From Alphaproteobacteria bacterium (GTDB taxonomy: Bacteria; Pseudomonadota; Alphaproteobacteria; Caulobacterales; Hyphomonadaceae): a stretch of 64,000 bases of DNA. Under the pieces are notes generated by a model. It had not been told where the DNA came from and did no database searches. It worked only from the letters and a program-made list of their open reading frames with translations. The position numbers were made by a program, and so were the translations under genes. Positions 1 through 9,255 of this stretch are shown here, piece by piece. Location: the NCBI GenBank assembly GCA_018222605.1, contig JAAEZZ010000005.1, positions 186,001 to 250,000 on the forward strand. The letters run 5' to 3'. Within the stretch, counting starts at the first letter, position 1, and each line of letters begins with the position of its first letter.

Positions 1-1509
1 GCCGGTCAGGTCGCAACCATGGCAAACGCCATGCTGGCGTCCAAGACCTATGGCAACTATCCGGCCCAGAAGAACATTCTTTCCTGTGTTTATGAAGGCA
101 TCCAGGTGCCGATCGATGCCGCTTTGCGCATTGAGACACGCTATTTTATCAACACCCAGCAACGCCCTGAAGCGAAAGCGATGATCCGCTCTCTCTTCCT
201 GTCGATGCAGGAACTGTCCAAGGGCGGCAACCGCCCGGCAGGTTATCCGAAGACGGAGTTCAAGAAGATTGCCGTCATCGGAGCGGGCCTGATGGGCGCA
301 GGCATTGCCTATGTTCAGGCAAAGGCCGGTATCCCGACAGTTCTGGTCGATGTCTCCAAGGAGAACGCCGAGAAGGGCAAGGATTACTCCCGCCGTCTCG
401 TGGAGAAGGATGTATCCCGTGGCAAGTCCACTCAGGAGAAAGGCGACAAGCTGCTCGACCTGATCACGACCACGGACAATTATGACGATGTCAAAGGCGC
501 TGATCTTGTCATTGAAGCCGTGTTCGAGAATGAAGAGCTGAAGGCCAAGATCACCGGCATGGCCGAGGCTGTGCTGGACGAGACTGCGGTGTTCGGCTCC
601 AACACATCAACGCTGCCAATCACGGGTCTGGCGAAAGCCTCCAAGCGCCCTGAGAACTTCATCGGCATTCACTTCTTCTCACCGGTTGAGCGGATGGGGC
701 TCGTGGAGATCATCAGTGGTGAGAAGACCAGTGAAGAGACGCTCGCCAAGGCGGTCGACTATGTGCTGGCCATTCGCAAGACGCCGATTGCTGTCAATGA
801 TAGCCGCGGCTTCTACACGTCCCGCTGTTTCGGCACTTATACCCGCGAAGGTATGGAAATGCTGGCGGAAGGTATCAAGCCGGCCATCATCGAGAATGTT
901 GGTCGTCAGTCCGGCATGCCGATGGGGCCGCTGGAAGTCTCTGACTCGGTCGGTCTCGATACGGCCCTGAAAGTGACGCGCGCAACCGCTGAAGCGGCAG
1001 GCATCGATCTGCAGACAGATGATCGTACGCAGTTCCTGGCATGGCTGGTCGAAGACCAGGGGCGCGTTGGCCGCAAGGCTGGCAAAGGCTTCTACGACTA
1101 TAATGAGAAGGGCCGTCCGGACCAGCTCTGGCCTGACCTGAACACCCGCCTCGAAGTGAAAGTGGACGAATGTCCGCCGGACCTGAAGCAGGAGCTGAAG
1201 AACCGCTTCCTCGTGCGTCAGGCAATCGAAGTGGCTCGCTGCTTTGACGAAGGCGTCATAACCGATGCACGCGATGCCGACATTGGCTCCATCCTGGCTT
1301 GGGGCTTTGCGCCGTACACTGGCGGCTGCTGTTCCTATGTGGATCTCATTTGGGGCATCAAGGAATTCGTGGCCGAAGCAGATCGTCTGGCCAAGAAGTA
1401 TGGTGAACGGTTTGAGCCGCCAGCCCTGCTGCGCGACATGGCCGAAAAAGGCGAAGGTTTCTACGATCGCTTCCCGCCTGCTGGTAAGGCTGAGAAAGTA
1501 GCTGCGTAA
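1..1509 (+). CDS. 3-hydroxyacyl-CoA dehydrogenase of fatty-acid oxidation, C-terminal part (5' end outside window)
   Basis: The frame is open from the first base, so the gene begins upstream. What remains is the NAD-binding and C-terminal half of a FadB/FadJ-like multifunctional enzyme, which oxidises 3-hydroxyacyl-CoA to 3-ketoacyl-CoA in beta-oxidation. Counting from the Met at 19, the Rossmann loop GAGLMGAG lies at about residues 88-95 and the catalytic-type His at about 218 in GIHFFSP. The conserved S-N-T-S-T-L-P stretch precedes it, and the two helical C-terminal dimerisation domains follow. The first 80 or so residues would be the tail of the enoyl-CoA hydratase half (inference). A strong terminator follows the stop. 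The family is certain; whether it is FadB, FadJ or FadN type cannot be settled without the missing part. Confidence 0.93.
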   Translation, partial: AGQVATMANAMLASKTYGNYPAQKNILSCVYEGIQVPIDAALRIETRYFINTQQRPEAKAMIRSLFLSMQELSKGGNRPAGYPKTEFKKIAVIGAGLMGAGIAYVQAKAGIPTVLVDVSKENAEKGKDYSRRLVEKDVSRGKSTQEKGDKLLDLITTTDNYDDVKGADLVIEAVFENEELKAKITGMAEAVLDETAVFGSNTSTLPITGLAKASKRPENFIGIHFFSPVERMGLVEIISGEKTSEETLAKAVDYVLAIRKTPIAVNDSRGFYTSRCFGTYTREGMEMLAEGIKPAIIENVGRQSGMPMGPLEVSDSVGLDTALKVTRATAEAAGIDLQTDDRTQFLAWLVEDQGRVGRKAGKGFYDYNEKGRPDQLWPDLNTRLEVKVDECPPDLKQELKNRFLVRQAIEVARCFDEGVITDARDADIGSILAWGFAPYTGGCCSYVDLIWGIKEFVAEADRLAKKYGERFEPPALLRDMAEKGEGFYDRFPPAGKAEKVAA

Positions 1510-1551
1510 GCTTCTTTAGGCGAGTTCTTCAGGAGTATTTTCCCGCAATAG

Positions 1552-1592
1552 AGAAGGCTGTCACGAGTATTGTGTGACAGCCTTCTTTTTTA
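1552..1592 (+). terminator. Rho-independent terminator after the acyl-CoA dehydrogenase gene
   Basis: A perfect 13-bp stem (AGAAGGCTGTCAC at 1552-1564 with GTGACAGCCTTCT at 1574-1586) has a 9-base loop and runs into a T-rich tract. It lies 43 bases after the stop codon at 1509. Confidence 0.9.
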
Positions 1593-1668
1593 TGTTGACT
1601 TTAGAAACTGTAGATAGAATTACATTTCTACGATCAGATGGGTCGTGGGGAATAACTGGGAGAATTCC

Positions 1669-2217
1669 ATGTTGAAGTATCTTGCGGTCGCGGTTGCCGC
1701 GTTATCGCTTTGCGCGTGTGAGACGACATCTAGCCGTCCGTATACGCCATCTACTCAGAATATTATGGCATTTCAGTCTGCGCTAGATGCAGACGATCAG
1801 AAGGTCCAGCTTTCTACTTTCGAAACGGCTGCAGATCTGGATGCGAATCTGACTTGCCGTGCACTAGGCGCCCTAGAGGTGGCTCCCGGTAAAACTCCGG
1901 TAAGTTTTATCGAAGGTGCTATGCGTGACGAGCTTTTTGCGGCTGGCGCGTATGATCAAGCGGACGGTAAAGTTATCCAGGGTGAAGTTACCCAACTGAG
2001 CTTCAACTCGTTTGGTACGGGCTCTTGGAAAGTGGCATTGAAACTCTCTTCTGAAAGTCTCCCTGAGGGGTATGAGGTCAGTACAGACTATAGCTTTAAG
2101 ACTAGCTATAGCGCGCTCAAGGCGTGCCAGAATGTTATTGATGCTTTTACGCCTGCTGTGCAGGAACTAATCGGAAAAGCTGTTGCTGATCCTCAGTTTG
2201 AGACACTAACCAAGTAA
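1669..2217 (+). CDS. putative lipoprotein of unknown function, AT-rich
   Basis: The ATG at 1669 is preceded by GGGAG about seven bases upstream and gives a short Lys-containing start, a hydrophobic stretch and a lipobox-like L-C-A-C ending at Cys17, so the product of about 182 residues is probably a lipoprotein. A GTG at 1645 in the same frame would only add eight polar residues in front of the signal sequence. I do not recognise the mature domain; it has few cysteines and no obvious catalytic motif. The composition is unlike the neighbours: bases 2041-2100 are 26/60 GC and codons such as CTA, TCT, AGT and GTT are common. The gene is isolated between two terminators. It may be a recent arrival. 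Confidence 0.75.
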   Translation: MLKYLAVAVAALSLCACETTSSRPYTPSTQNIMAFQSALDADDQKVQLSTFETAADLDANLTCRALGALEVAPGKTPVSFIEGAMRDELFAAGAYDQADGKVIQGEVTQLSFNSFGTGSWKVALKLSSESLPEGYEVSTDYSFKTSYSALKACQNVIDAFTPAVQELIGKAVADPQFETLTK

Positions 2218-2250
2218 TTTTATTGCTGGATTAAGTCGTACAGATAAATA

Positions 2251-2284
2251 AAAGGCCGGAGCAAAACTGCTCCGGCCTTTTTTG
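2251..2284. terminator. bidirectional terminator between the lipoprotein and rne
   Basis: A perfect 13-bp inverted repeat (AAAGGCCGGAGCA at 2251-2263, TGCTCCGGCCTTT at 2268-2280) is flanked by A-rich sequence on the left and T-rich sequence on the right. It can therefore end transcription of both convergent genes. Confidence 0.88.
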
Positions 2285-2305
2285 TTTCTGGCGTGTCGGG
2301 AAGCC

Positions 2306-4936
2306 TTAGTCGCGCTTGGCGCGGGCCCACCAGCCGGTGCGTTTGGGACGCGTGTCCTTTTTCGCAGGTTCGGCGCTTTCAGCAGGTTTGGTTTCAGCAG
2401 CCTCAGCCATGACGGGCTCCGCGTCGACCGTTTCGGGGTCGGCTGCAGGCTCAGACTTTTCCGCAACAGGAGCTTCAGCAGGTTCAGTCTTTTCAGGCGC
2501 AGGCTCCGGGGCCTTGTCTTCCTTGGCAGGCGTTTTCTCTGCAGCGGCCGGAGCCTCCTCCGTCTCAGCTTTGGTTGGCTTTTTGCGGGAGCGGCGGGCG
2601 CGCTTCGGTTTCTCTTCGGATGATGTCTCGTCAGACTTCGCGTCGTCCTGTGCTTCGGCCTTGGCGTCGCTCTCCTCGGCTTTCGCTTCAGCCTTTGCTG
2701 CATCCGCTTCTGCCTTGGCGGCGCGTTCAGCTTCTGCGGCCTTGGCGGCTTCAGCCTCTTCGGCGGCCTTTACTTCGCTCGCCGGAACATCGTCGAGCAT
2801 TTCCGCAGCACTCGCAGACAAGCCGTCCAGATAGGCGCCGCCGTCTGTGGGGGCTTCGTCGCCTGTGTCGATGCGGTTTTCGTTGGACTTGCGCCGCCGA
2901 CGGCCTCCGCGACGGCCTCGGCGGCGACGCTTGCGAGGCGAGCCATCCTCGTTCGTGTCGCTTTCCGAAGAGGTTTGCGCCTCGTCGTCAGTGCTGTCGT
3001 CGTCCTCGCTGTCCTCGGCGGACTGTTCGTCGCTCGTTTCGGCGCTCTCGGACTTGCGGCCACGTCCGCCACGACGGCGACGACGCTTGCGGCGACCGCC
3101 CGTGTTTTCCTCTTCCTGTTCGGAGGAGTCGGCGGTGGTGTCTTCTTCGTCCTCGTCTGCCTCGTCCTCAGTAACCTCCTGCTTGGAAGGTTTGGCGAGC
3201 GAGCGCGGGGGCTTGCGCTTCTTCGGCTTGCCGTTCGGATCGCGCTCGGCATCGATCACGAAGTCGCCCGGCAGCATGTCTTCGGAAGAGTGGATGGAGA
3301 CTGCAAAGCCGGCCATACGCTCAACTTCCACCAGCGCCTCGCGCTTATTGTTCAGCAGGTAAAGCGCGACATCTGTCGGCGCCTTCACGGAGATTGCCTT
3401 GAGGCCGCCCATGGAGGCGCGTGCCTCGATGGCCCGGATCAGTTGCAGCGCAGCAGATGGAATGGAGCGGCGGCGGCCTGTGCCATTACAGGCTTCGCAC
3501 GGATCAGATGTTGCCTGCAGGACGCCCTGGCGGCGGCGCTGGCGGGAGATTTCCATCAGGCCGAACTGAGAGATGCGGCCATGCTGCACACGCGCACGGT
3601 CGACTTTGAGATGCTCTTTCAGTTTTTTCTCGACGGCGCGATTGTTTTTGTTCTCATCCATGTCGATGAAGTCGATCACGATGAGGCCCGCAAGATCGCG
3701 CAGGCGCATCTGGCGGCAGGCCTCTTCGGCCGCTTCCAGATTGGTGCGCAGAGCCGTCTGCTCGATGTTGCGTTCGCGGGTGGATTTACCGGAGTTCACG
3801 TCGATTGCGACAAGCGCTTCGGTCTGGTTGATCACCAGATAGCCGCCGGATTTCAGCTGAACGACCGGAGAGTAGATGGAATCGAGCTGCTGCTCGACCG
3901 CTTCGGCGACGAAGATCGGGTCTTCATCCTTCCAGTGCTGAACCTTCTTGGCCTGGCTCGGCATGATCAGCTTGGCCAGATCCTTGGCCTCGCGATAGGC
4001 GTCCTCGCCCTGCACAAGGACTTCCTCGATCTCTTTGTCGAACATGTCCCGCATCGCGCGGTGGACCAGCCCGCCTTCGGCATTGATCAGCATCGGGGCT
4101 TCTGAGGAGAGCGTCTTTTCGACAATGGTTTCCCAAAGTTTGGAGAGGTAATCATAGTCGCGCTTGATCTCGGCCTTGGTGCGCTTTGCGCCCGCTGTCC
4201 GCACGATCAGGCCCATGCCGTCCGGCACATCCAGTTCGGCAACGATGGATTTCAGGCGGCGGCGGTCTGCGCCATTCACGATCTTGCGGGAGATGCCCCC
4301 GCCACGCGGCGTGTTTGGCATCAGCACGGAATAGCGGCCAGCCAGGGAGAGATAAGTGGTCAGGGCAGCGCCCTTGTTGCCGCGCTCTTCCTTCACGACC
4401 TGCACCAGCATCACCTGACGGCGGCGGATGACTTCCTGGATTTTGTAGCGTTTGGAGATGGAGGTGCGGCTGGATTTCTTCGGCTTGCGCGCCCTTTCAG
4501 GCTTTGCCTCTCCATTGCCTTCAGACTCGTCATCCTCTTCGTCGTCACTGTCGGACTCATCAGAAGCGGAAGACTCATCGACCTCATCATCGCCATTCTC
4601 GGCGGTGTCATCATCATCTTCGTCATCGTCTTCGATGGCGGCCGCGGCTTCTTCGGCAGCTTCGCGGAGCAGGGCTTCGCGGTCTTCGGCAGGCAGCTGA
4701 TAGTAATCCGGGTGAATCTCGCTGAAGGCAAGGAAGCCATGGCGATTGCCGCCATACTCAACGAAGGCCGCCTGCAGGGACGGCTCAACGCGCGTCACCT
4801 TTGCCAGGTAGATGTTTCCGCGGAGTTGTTCGTTACCAGTTGTCTCGAAGTCGAAGTCGTCGACCTGACCATTGTTGACGATCGCCACACGGGTCTCTTC
4901 CGGGTGGGCGGCGTCGATTAGCATGAGTTTGCTCAT
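2306..4936 (-). CDS. rne: ribonuclease E (RNase E/G family)
   Basis: This single-strand-specific endoribonuclease is the core of the RNA degradosome. The start ATG at 4936 (MSKLMLIDAAHPEET) has AAAAGG upstream and fits the family N-terminus; the frame continues 33 bases further up without family similarity. The product is about 876 residues. The S1 domain is interrupted by a very acidic Asp/Glu/Ser-rich insert at about residues 100-150. The catalytic core contains the metal-binding aspartate segments (VAIDVNSGKST and IDFIDMDENKNNR) and the Zn-link cysteines (CEAC). The C-terminal scaffold holds two Arg-rich blocks, probable RNA-binding sites, followed by long Ala/Glu/Lys-rich and Pro-rich disordered stretches. 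The insert and scaffold are usual for alphaproteobacterial RNase E. Confidence 0.96.
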   Translation of the reverse strand: MSKLMLIDAAHPEETRVAIVNNGQVDDFDFETTGNEQLRGNIYLAKVTRVEPSLQAAFVEYGGNRHGFLAFSEIHPDYYQLPAEDREALLREAAEEAAAAIEDDDEDDDDTAENGDDEVDESSASDESDSDDEEDDESEGNGEAKPERARKPKKSSRTSISKRYKIQEVIRRRQVMLVQVVKEERGNKGAALTTYLSLAGRYSVLMPNTPRGGGISRKIVNGADRRRLKSIVAELDVPDGMGLIVRTAGAKRTKAEIKRDYDYLSKLWETIVEKTLSSEAPMLINAEGGLVHRAMRDMFDKEIEEVLVQGEDAYREAKDLAKLIMPSQAKKVQHWKDEDPIFVAEAVEQQLDSIYSPVVQLKSGGYLVINQTEALVAIDVNSGKSTRERNIEQTALRTNLEAAEEACRQMRLRDLAGLIVIDFIDMDENKNNRAVEKKLKEHLKVDRARVQHGRISQFGLMEISRQRRRQGVLQATSDPCEACNGTGRRRSIPSAALQLIRAIEARASMGGLKAISVKAPTDVALYLLNNKREALVEVERMAGFAVSIHSSEDMLPGDFVIDAERDPNGKPKKRKPPRSLAKPSKQEVTEDEADEDEEDTTADSSEQEEENTGGRRKRRRRRGGRGRKSESAETSDEQSAEDSEDDDSTDDEAQTSSESDTNEDGSPRKRRRRGRRGGRRRRKSNENRIDTGDEAPTDGGAYLDGLSASAAEMLDDVPASEVKAAEEAEAAKAAEAERAAKAEADAAKAEAKAEESDAKAEAQDDAKSDETSSEEKPKRARRSRKKPTKAETEEAPAAAEKTPAKEDKAPEPAPEKTEPAEAPVAEKSEPAADPETVDAEPVMAEAAETKPAESAEPAKKDTRPKRTGWWARAKRD

Positions 4937-5348
4937 GTATGAGAACCTTTTGAGCCGGCAGGGCGGCATAGGGCGCCTTTGGGCACCTCAAGCCAGCCTC
5001 TAGGCCGATCTGTAAATTTAAGGGGAGGGTGGTGTCATACCGGCCCGACTGCAGCAATGGCAGCACAGGTTCGTTGGTTTTGACTACGGCACCCGTATAC
5101 ATCTTCTTTGCTTTCCGGAGCGCGGCGCCCGCTTGCCTTTTCGGTGAAGCCAGGATCGCTGTCGCGACTATGGGAAACTTGTTTGGTAGGCCAATCTGTC
5201 GGCTACCGTCTGATACTGCCCAATTTTGTGCCTCAAGAAAAGACCAAAATGGGAGCAGTGACAGCTGTATTACGTTTCCTGTAGTCAATGCTGGGTTAAT
5301 ATTCGGTCTGTTAGGAAGTCACTCTAATCCGGTTTGAGTGATCGCCTG
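4937..5348. other. long intergenic region between divergent rne and amidase genes
   Basis: About 410 bases separate the two divergent start codons. I see no convincing gene, tRNA or terminator here; the only open frames are short and lack ribosome-binding sites. The rne side is likely a long 5' leader, since rne mRNAs of other bacteria carry leaders through which RNase E controls its own synthesis (known for the enzyme in E. coli, inferred here). A TAATAT at 5297-5302 could be a -10 box for the amidase gene, but the -35 is poor. Confidence 0.5.
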
Positions 5349-6554
5349 ATGCTTTGTTTGCGCTTGATTTTCCTTTGGATCGCCTGTCTCTGCACGGGAT
5401 TGGCAGCCTCTGCAGAGGTGCGCCGTGTGCAGGTTGTGGGCAATGGAGAGCCCACACGGATAACCATCTGGAGCGATACAGCCCAGGATGCCCGCGCATT
5501 TCTTGCGGAATCTGATGGTGCGCGCAGCCTGATCCTGCCCCTGAATGACGTCGTTTCGCCGCGTTCGGGCGATGGCATGGGTGGTGTGGAGACCTGGGCG
5601 CTGTCCAATGACACGCTCAACTTTGCCCTCGACAAACCGCTGATGGTGGCGCGCGTGCTCAGCCTGCCGCCTGCAGGGAATGAGCCCCTGTACCGGGTGA
5701 TCATCGATTTGCAAACCGTTTCTGCCGCGCGCTTCAGCAGTGTCGCCAAGCGTGACATGCGCAAGCTGGGCGCGCTGCGGGCCGAGGAGCAGAAGGCCGC
5801 CATGAACCGCGAAATGGCCTCGCTTCGTCCGGATGAGCCGGTTGTGTCCTCCCGGCGCGCCTCCGGCCAGAAATATGTCGTCGTGATCGATGCGGGGCAT
5901 GGCGGGAAGGATCCAGGGTCGCTGCCGATCACGGGCGGCACAGAGAAGGACATCACTCTGCGTGCGGCGCTGGCGCTGAAGAAGCAACTGGAAGGCGATC
6001 CGCGCTATTCCGTGCGGCTGACGCGCGACACAGATATCTATATTGAGCATGAAGACAGGGTGACCATGGCGCGCAATTGGGGCGCTGACTTGTTCATTTC
6101 CCTTCACGCTGATGCGGCTAAATCCTCTGAAACGGCGGGGGCTTCGGTCTATACGATCTCTGCCAATGGCGAGCGCCGTATCGACAAGGAAGCCAACAGG
6201 AACAATTGGCGCATCCCGATTGAGGATGGCGCGCCCAAACAGCTGAGCGGCATTCTGGAGGATCTCGTGAAGCGGGAAACCAAGACGCGCTCAGCCGAAT
6301 TTGCCGAGATGCTGTTGCCAGAGCTGAAAAAGTCCGGGCCTGTCCTGCGAAATACACATCGCAATGCCGGTTTCTATGTCCTGCTCGCGCCGGATGTGCC
6401 GGCCGTTCTGCTGGAAATGGGGTTCGTCACCAATCGTGAGGACGCCAAGCGGCTGCAGTCTGACAAGGCGATGGACAAGAGCATGGGCGCGGTCAAGAGA
6501 GGCATCGACCGGTTCTTTGACAAGCAAGATGTCCTGCTGGCAGGGCAGGGATGA
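5349..6554 (+). CDS. amiC: N-acetylmuramoyl-L-alanine amidase, AmiC type (AMIN plus Amidase_3)
   Basis: This periplasmic zinc amidase cuts the peptide from the glycan of peptidoglycan and acts in daughter-cell separation. A signal peptide ends near A-A-S-A. An AMIN-like beta domain follows in the first 150 residues, and the Amidase_3 domain occupies the C-terminal half. The zinc ligands and catalytic Glu are visible in IDAGHGGKDPG (His near residue 184), TEKD, SLHADA and VLLEMGFVTN. The insert between the second and third ligands that hides the active site in AmiB/AmiC enzymes appears to be present at about 265-300. I chose ATG 5349; an in-frame TTG at 5334 would add five residues and neither has a good Shine-Dalgarno sequence. 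Confidence 0.93.
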   Translation: MLCLRLIFLWIACLCTGLAASAEVRRVQVVGNGEPTRITIWSDTAQDARAFLAESDGARSLILPLNDVVSPRSGDGMGGVETWALSNDTLNFALDKPLMVARVLSLPPAGNEPLYRVIIDLQTVSAARFSSVAKRDMRKLGALRAEEQKAAMNREMASLRPDEPVVSSRRASGQKYVVVIDAGHGGKDPGSLPITGGTEKDITLRAALALKKQLEGDPRYSVRLTRDTDIYIEHEDRVTMARNWGADLFISLHADAAKSSETAGASVYTISANGERRIDKEANRNNWRIPIEDGAPKQLSGILEDLVKRETKTRSAEFAEMLLPELKKSGPVLRNTHRNAGFYVLLAPDVPAVLLEMGFVTNREDAKRLQSDKAMDKSMGAVKRGIDRFFDKQDVLLAGQG

Positions 6555-6605
6555 GCCCTTTGAATTCCCTTGCCGTAGCAGCCTGTTGTTGAGAAGCTGG
6601 ACCTG

Positions 6606-8366
6606 ATGATGTCACTACGTCTCCTGATTTTGCCGGTCTGTCTGGCGCTGGCGAGTTCTTGCGCAAGCACTCCGGAGGCTTTGGGCATACTCGACCGAAA
6701 TCTGATCCAGTCTGGTCGGCCCGATAACGCAAAGGCCTATAGTGACTTCCTGATTGCCCGCTATGCGGCCATGACGAATGATCCCCAGATCGCAGCGGCC
6801 CACTACGCGGCCGCCATTGATAGCGCGCCGGAAAAATCCGGCATCGCGGATCGGGCGCTGTTCGCGGCCTTGCTGTCTGGCAATTATGATGAGGGCGTGA
6901 AACTGGCTCACCGCGCCGACGAGCTTGGCAGTGACGCGGCGCTTGTCCGGCTGACCCTTGGAGTCGATGCCATGCGCAGGGGCAAGGATGCGACTGCGCA
7001 GGAAATGCTGGATGAAACCCGTTTCGGACCCTTCAACCGCGTGGTTGCCCGCGGGCTCTCTGCCTGGCGCGTCGTGGATAGGCAGGGTCCTGCTGCAGCG
7101 GTCCGCTATCTCAATGACGGCCTGACCGGCGATCCGAGGCTGGATAGCGCAACGCTCTACATGATGGGGTTGGTGCAATTGTCTGCCGAGCAGGATGACG
7201 CCGCGCTCGCAACCTTTGAAACGCTGTGGCAATCCGGCGCTCGTCTGGCGGTTGGCGTAGAGGCGCATGCCCGTTTGTTGGCCAATCGCGGGCGCAGGGC
7301 TGAGGCGCTTGGTCTGCTCAGCACGTTCCGGTCTGAAGTGGGCACGAATGCCTCGCTGGACCGGCTCAGAACCGCCATTGAAGCAGGCGATACAATCAAG
7401 ATCAGACGGCTGAAGCCGTCGCAAGGCGCGGCGCTGGCCGTCTACATCCCTGCCGCAGCGCTGATGACACAGACCGAGGATGACGTATCGGCGGTCTATT
7501 TCGTGCTGGCTCTTGCGCTCGACCCGGATTTGCACGTGGCCCGCTCTCTCTGGGGGCAGACGCTGGATAATGCTGGCCGTCATGAAGAGGCGATTGCCGT
7601 ATTGGCCAGGGTGCCGGAGAATTCGGCGTTCTATGCCACGTCACGTGGCCAGATCGCCTGGGCTCTGCGCCATGGCGGGCGTAACCAGGCGGCCCTGTCT
7701 GTGGCTGCCGAAGCCCTGAAGCATCAGCCCGACCGTGCCTTGAAAGTGCAATTGGCAGACCTTTACCGCTCACTGGACCGCTATGGTGAGGCCAACAGCA
7801 TTCTCACCCAGATCATTGATGAGGATGCGGAGGCTGGCCGGCAGGACTGGCGCCTTCTGTTTGCGCGCGGCCTTGCGCGAGAAGAGATGGGCCGCTGGCC
7901 GGAAGCCGAAATGGACATGGTAGAGGCCATGGCGCTTAATCCAAACGATGCCGCCCTGTTGAATGCTCTCGGTTATGCCTATGTCGACCGTGGTAGGAAT
8001 CTCGACACGGCGATCGACATGATACGTAAGGCTGCCGAAATCGAGCCTGATTCCGGCTTCATCCTGGACAGTCTAGGCTGGGCGCATTACCGCTTGGGCC
8101 GCTACGAGATGGCTGTGCGCTATCTGGAGCGCGCTGTGGAACTGGAGCCGGGCGATCCCGTTCTGAATGACCATCTTGGCGATGCGTATTGGCGAACAGG
8201 CCGTAAACTGGAGGCGCGCTTTCAGTGGCAAAATTCGCTGCGTCTTGATCCTTCGATGGCCGATCGTGAGCGGATCGAAGTGAAGCTGGTCAGCGGGCCT
8301 GACATTCCATCCGTCAAGCGTGCAGAATCCGGCAGCAATGGCTTGCCGATCCCGCAACAGCCATAG
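6606..8366 (+). CDS. tetratricopeptide repeat lipoprotein
   Basis: The product has 586 residues. The N-terminus is a lipoprotein-like signal (MMSLRLLILPVCLALASSC), so it is probably anchored in the envelope. The rest is helical and repeat-rich. The clearest TPR units are near the C-terminus at about residues 440-560 (alternating GYAY.DRG, LGWAHYRLGRY, LGDAYWRTGR segments with Pro at the unit ends). TPR proteins are protein-interaction scaffolds; no partner can be read from the sequence. It sits 51 bases after the amidase and 16 bases before ispE on the same strand, so it is probably co-transcribed with both. A TPR protein before ispE is common in alphaproteobacteria as far as I recall. Confidence 0.88.
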   Translation: MMSLRLLILPVCLALASSCASTPEALGILDRNLIQSGRPDNAKAYSDFLIARYAAMTNDPQIAAAHYAAAIDSAPEKSGIADRALFAALLSGNYDEGVKLAHRADELGSDAALVRLTLGVDAMRRGKDATAQEMLDETRFGPFNRVVARGLSAWRVVDRQGPAAAVRYLNDGLTGDPRLDSATLYMMGLVQLSAEQDDAALATFETLWQSGARLAVGVEAHARLLANRGRRAEALGLLSTFRSEVGTNASLDRLRTAIEAGDTIKIRRLKPSQGAALAVYIPAAALMTQTEDDVSAVYFVLALALDPDLHVARSLWGQTLDNAGRHEEAIAVLARVPENSAFYATSRGQIAWALRHGGRNQAALSVAAEALKHQPDRALKVQLADLYRSLDRYGEANSILTQIIDEDAEAGRQDWRLLFARGLAREEMGRWPEAEMDMVEAMALNPNDAALLNALGYAYVDRGRNLDTAIDMIRKAAEIEPDSGFILDSLGWAHYRLGRYEMAVRYLERAVELEPGDPVLNDHLGDAYWRTGRKLEARFQWQNSLRLDPSMADRERIEVKLVSGPDIPSVKRAESGSNGLPIPQQP

Positions 8367-8382
8367 GGGCGGTCATCACAGC

Positions 8383-9255
8383 ATGCTGACATCGCGCGCG
8401 CCCGCAAAGGTGAATCTCTATTTGCATGTTGGCCCCGCCCAGCCGAATGGGCGGCATCCTCTGGACTCGCTGGTTGTCTTTGCCGGCCCGGAAGCGGCTG
8501 ACCTTGTGACGGCAGAGGCTGCTGAAAACCTGTCTTTCAGCGTGTCCGGCCCGCGCGGCAAGGGGATGGAGGCCGATGCCAGCAATCTGGTTCTTCGGGC
8601 CGCCGAAGCCCTGAATGCCGCTGCTGGCACGCAACATGGCGCACGCCTGCATCTTGAGAAGCATTTGCCGGTTGCTGCAGGAATTGGCGGCGGCTCAGCA
8701 GACGCTGGCGCCGCGCTACGTCTGCTGACGGAACTGTGGGAAGCTGATGCGGCACTGGCGAAGGGAATCGCGCCGCGGCTCGGCGGGGATGTGCCGGTTG
8801 CACTGATCGGCTGCACCGCGTTGATGCAGGGGGAAGGTGAGCGGGTCAGCCCTGTCAGTGGCTTGCCGAAACTGCCCGCCATCCTGGTCAATCCGGCTCT
8901 GGATTGTCCAACCGGGCCGATCTTCCGGGCCTATGATGAAGCAGGGGGCGGCGATGGCTTTCGCGAGGTCTCTCGCCTGCCAGAGTTTGTGGATGCACCA
9001 GCACTGATCGACTGGCTACGGGACCAACGGAATGACCTTCAGGAACCGGCCATTTTGAATGTACCCGCCATTGCGACTGTTCTGGAAACGCTCTCCGGTC
9101 TTGAGGGTGCACGTCTTGTGCGGATGAGCGGTTCGGGCGCGACATGTTTTGCCCTGTTTGAGACACAGGACACCGCCAAGGCCGCCGAAGCCGTAGTGTG
9201 TCAGGCGCAGCCGGATTGGTGGGTACGTGCGACCATGCTGGGAGATGCGCGATGA
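8383..9255 (+). CDS. ispE: 4-diphosphocytidyl-2-C-methyl-D-erythritol kinase
   Basis: This GHMP-family kinase phosphorylates CDP-methylerythritol in the non-mevalonate (MEP) isoprenoid pathway. The start ATG at 8383 (MLTSRAPAKVNLYLHV) matches the family N-terminus with its Lys-Asn substrate contact; the frame extends 63 bases upstream inside the TPR gene but without similarity. The glycine-rich GHMP ATP loop is at about residues 100-110 (PVAAGIGGGSADAGA), and the third GHMP motif with G-S-G-A-T is near the C-terminus (RMSGSGATCF). Its length of 290 residues is normal. The stop overlaps the next start by ATGA. Confidence 0.96.
   Translation: MLTSRAPAKVNLYLHVGPAQPNGRHPLDSLVVFAGPEAADLVTAEAAENLSFSVSGPRGKGMEADASNLVLRAAEALNAAAGTQHGARLHLEKHLPVAAGIGGGSADAGAALRLLTELWEADAALAKGIAPRLGGDVPVALIGCTALMQGEGERVSPVSGLPKLPAILVNPALDCPTGPIFRAYDEAGGGDGFREVSRLPEFVDAPALIDWLRDQRNDLQEPAILNVPAIATVLETLSGLEGARLVRMSGSGATCFALFETQDTAKAAEAVVCQAQPDWWVRATMLGDAR

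Noticed and set aside
2306-3200. Possible tandem repeats in the Ala/Glu/Lys- and Arg-rich part of rne
   Set aside because: The similarity is low-complexity amino-acid composition of the disordered scaffold; no fixed repeat unit is present.
2975-4105. A 376-codon plus-strand frame opposite rne
   Set aside because: It is the complement of the RNase E catalytic region and Arg-rich scaffold; no protein features of its own.
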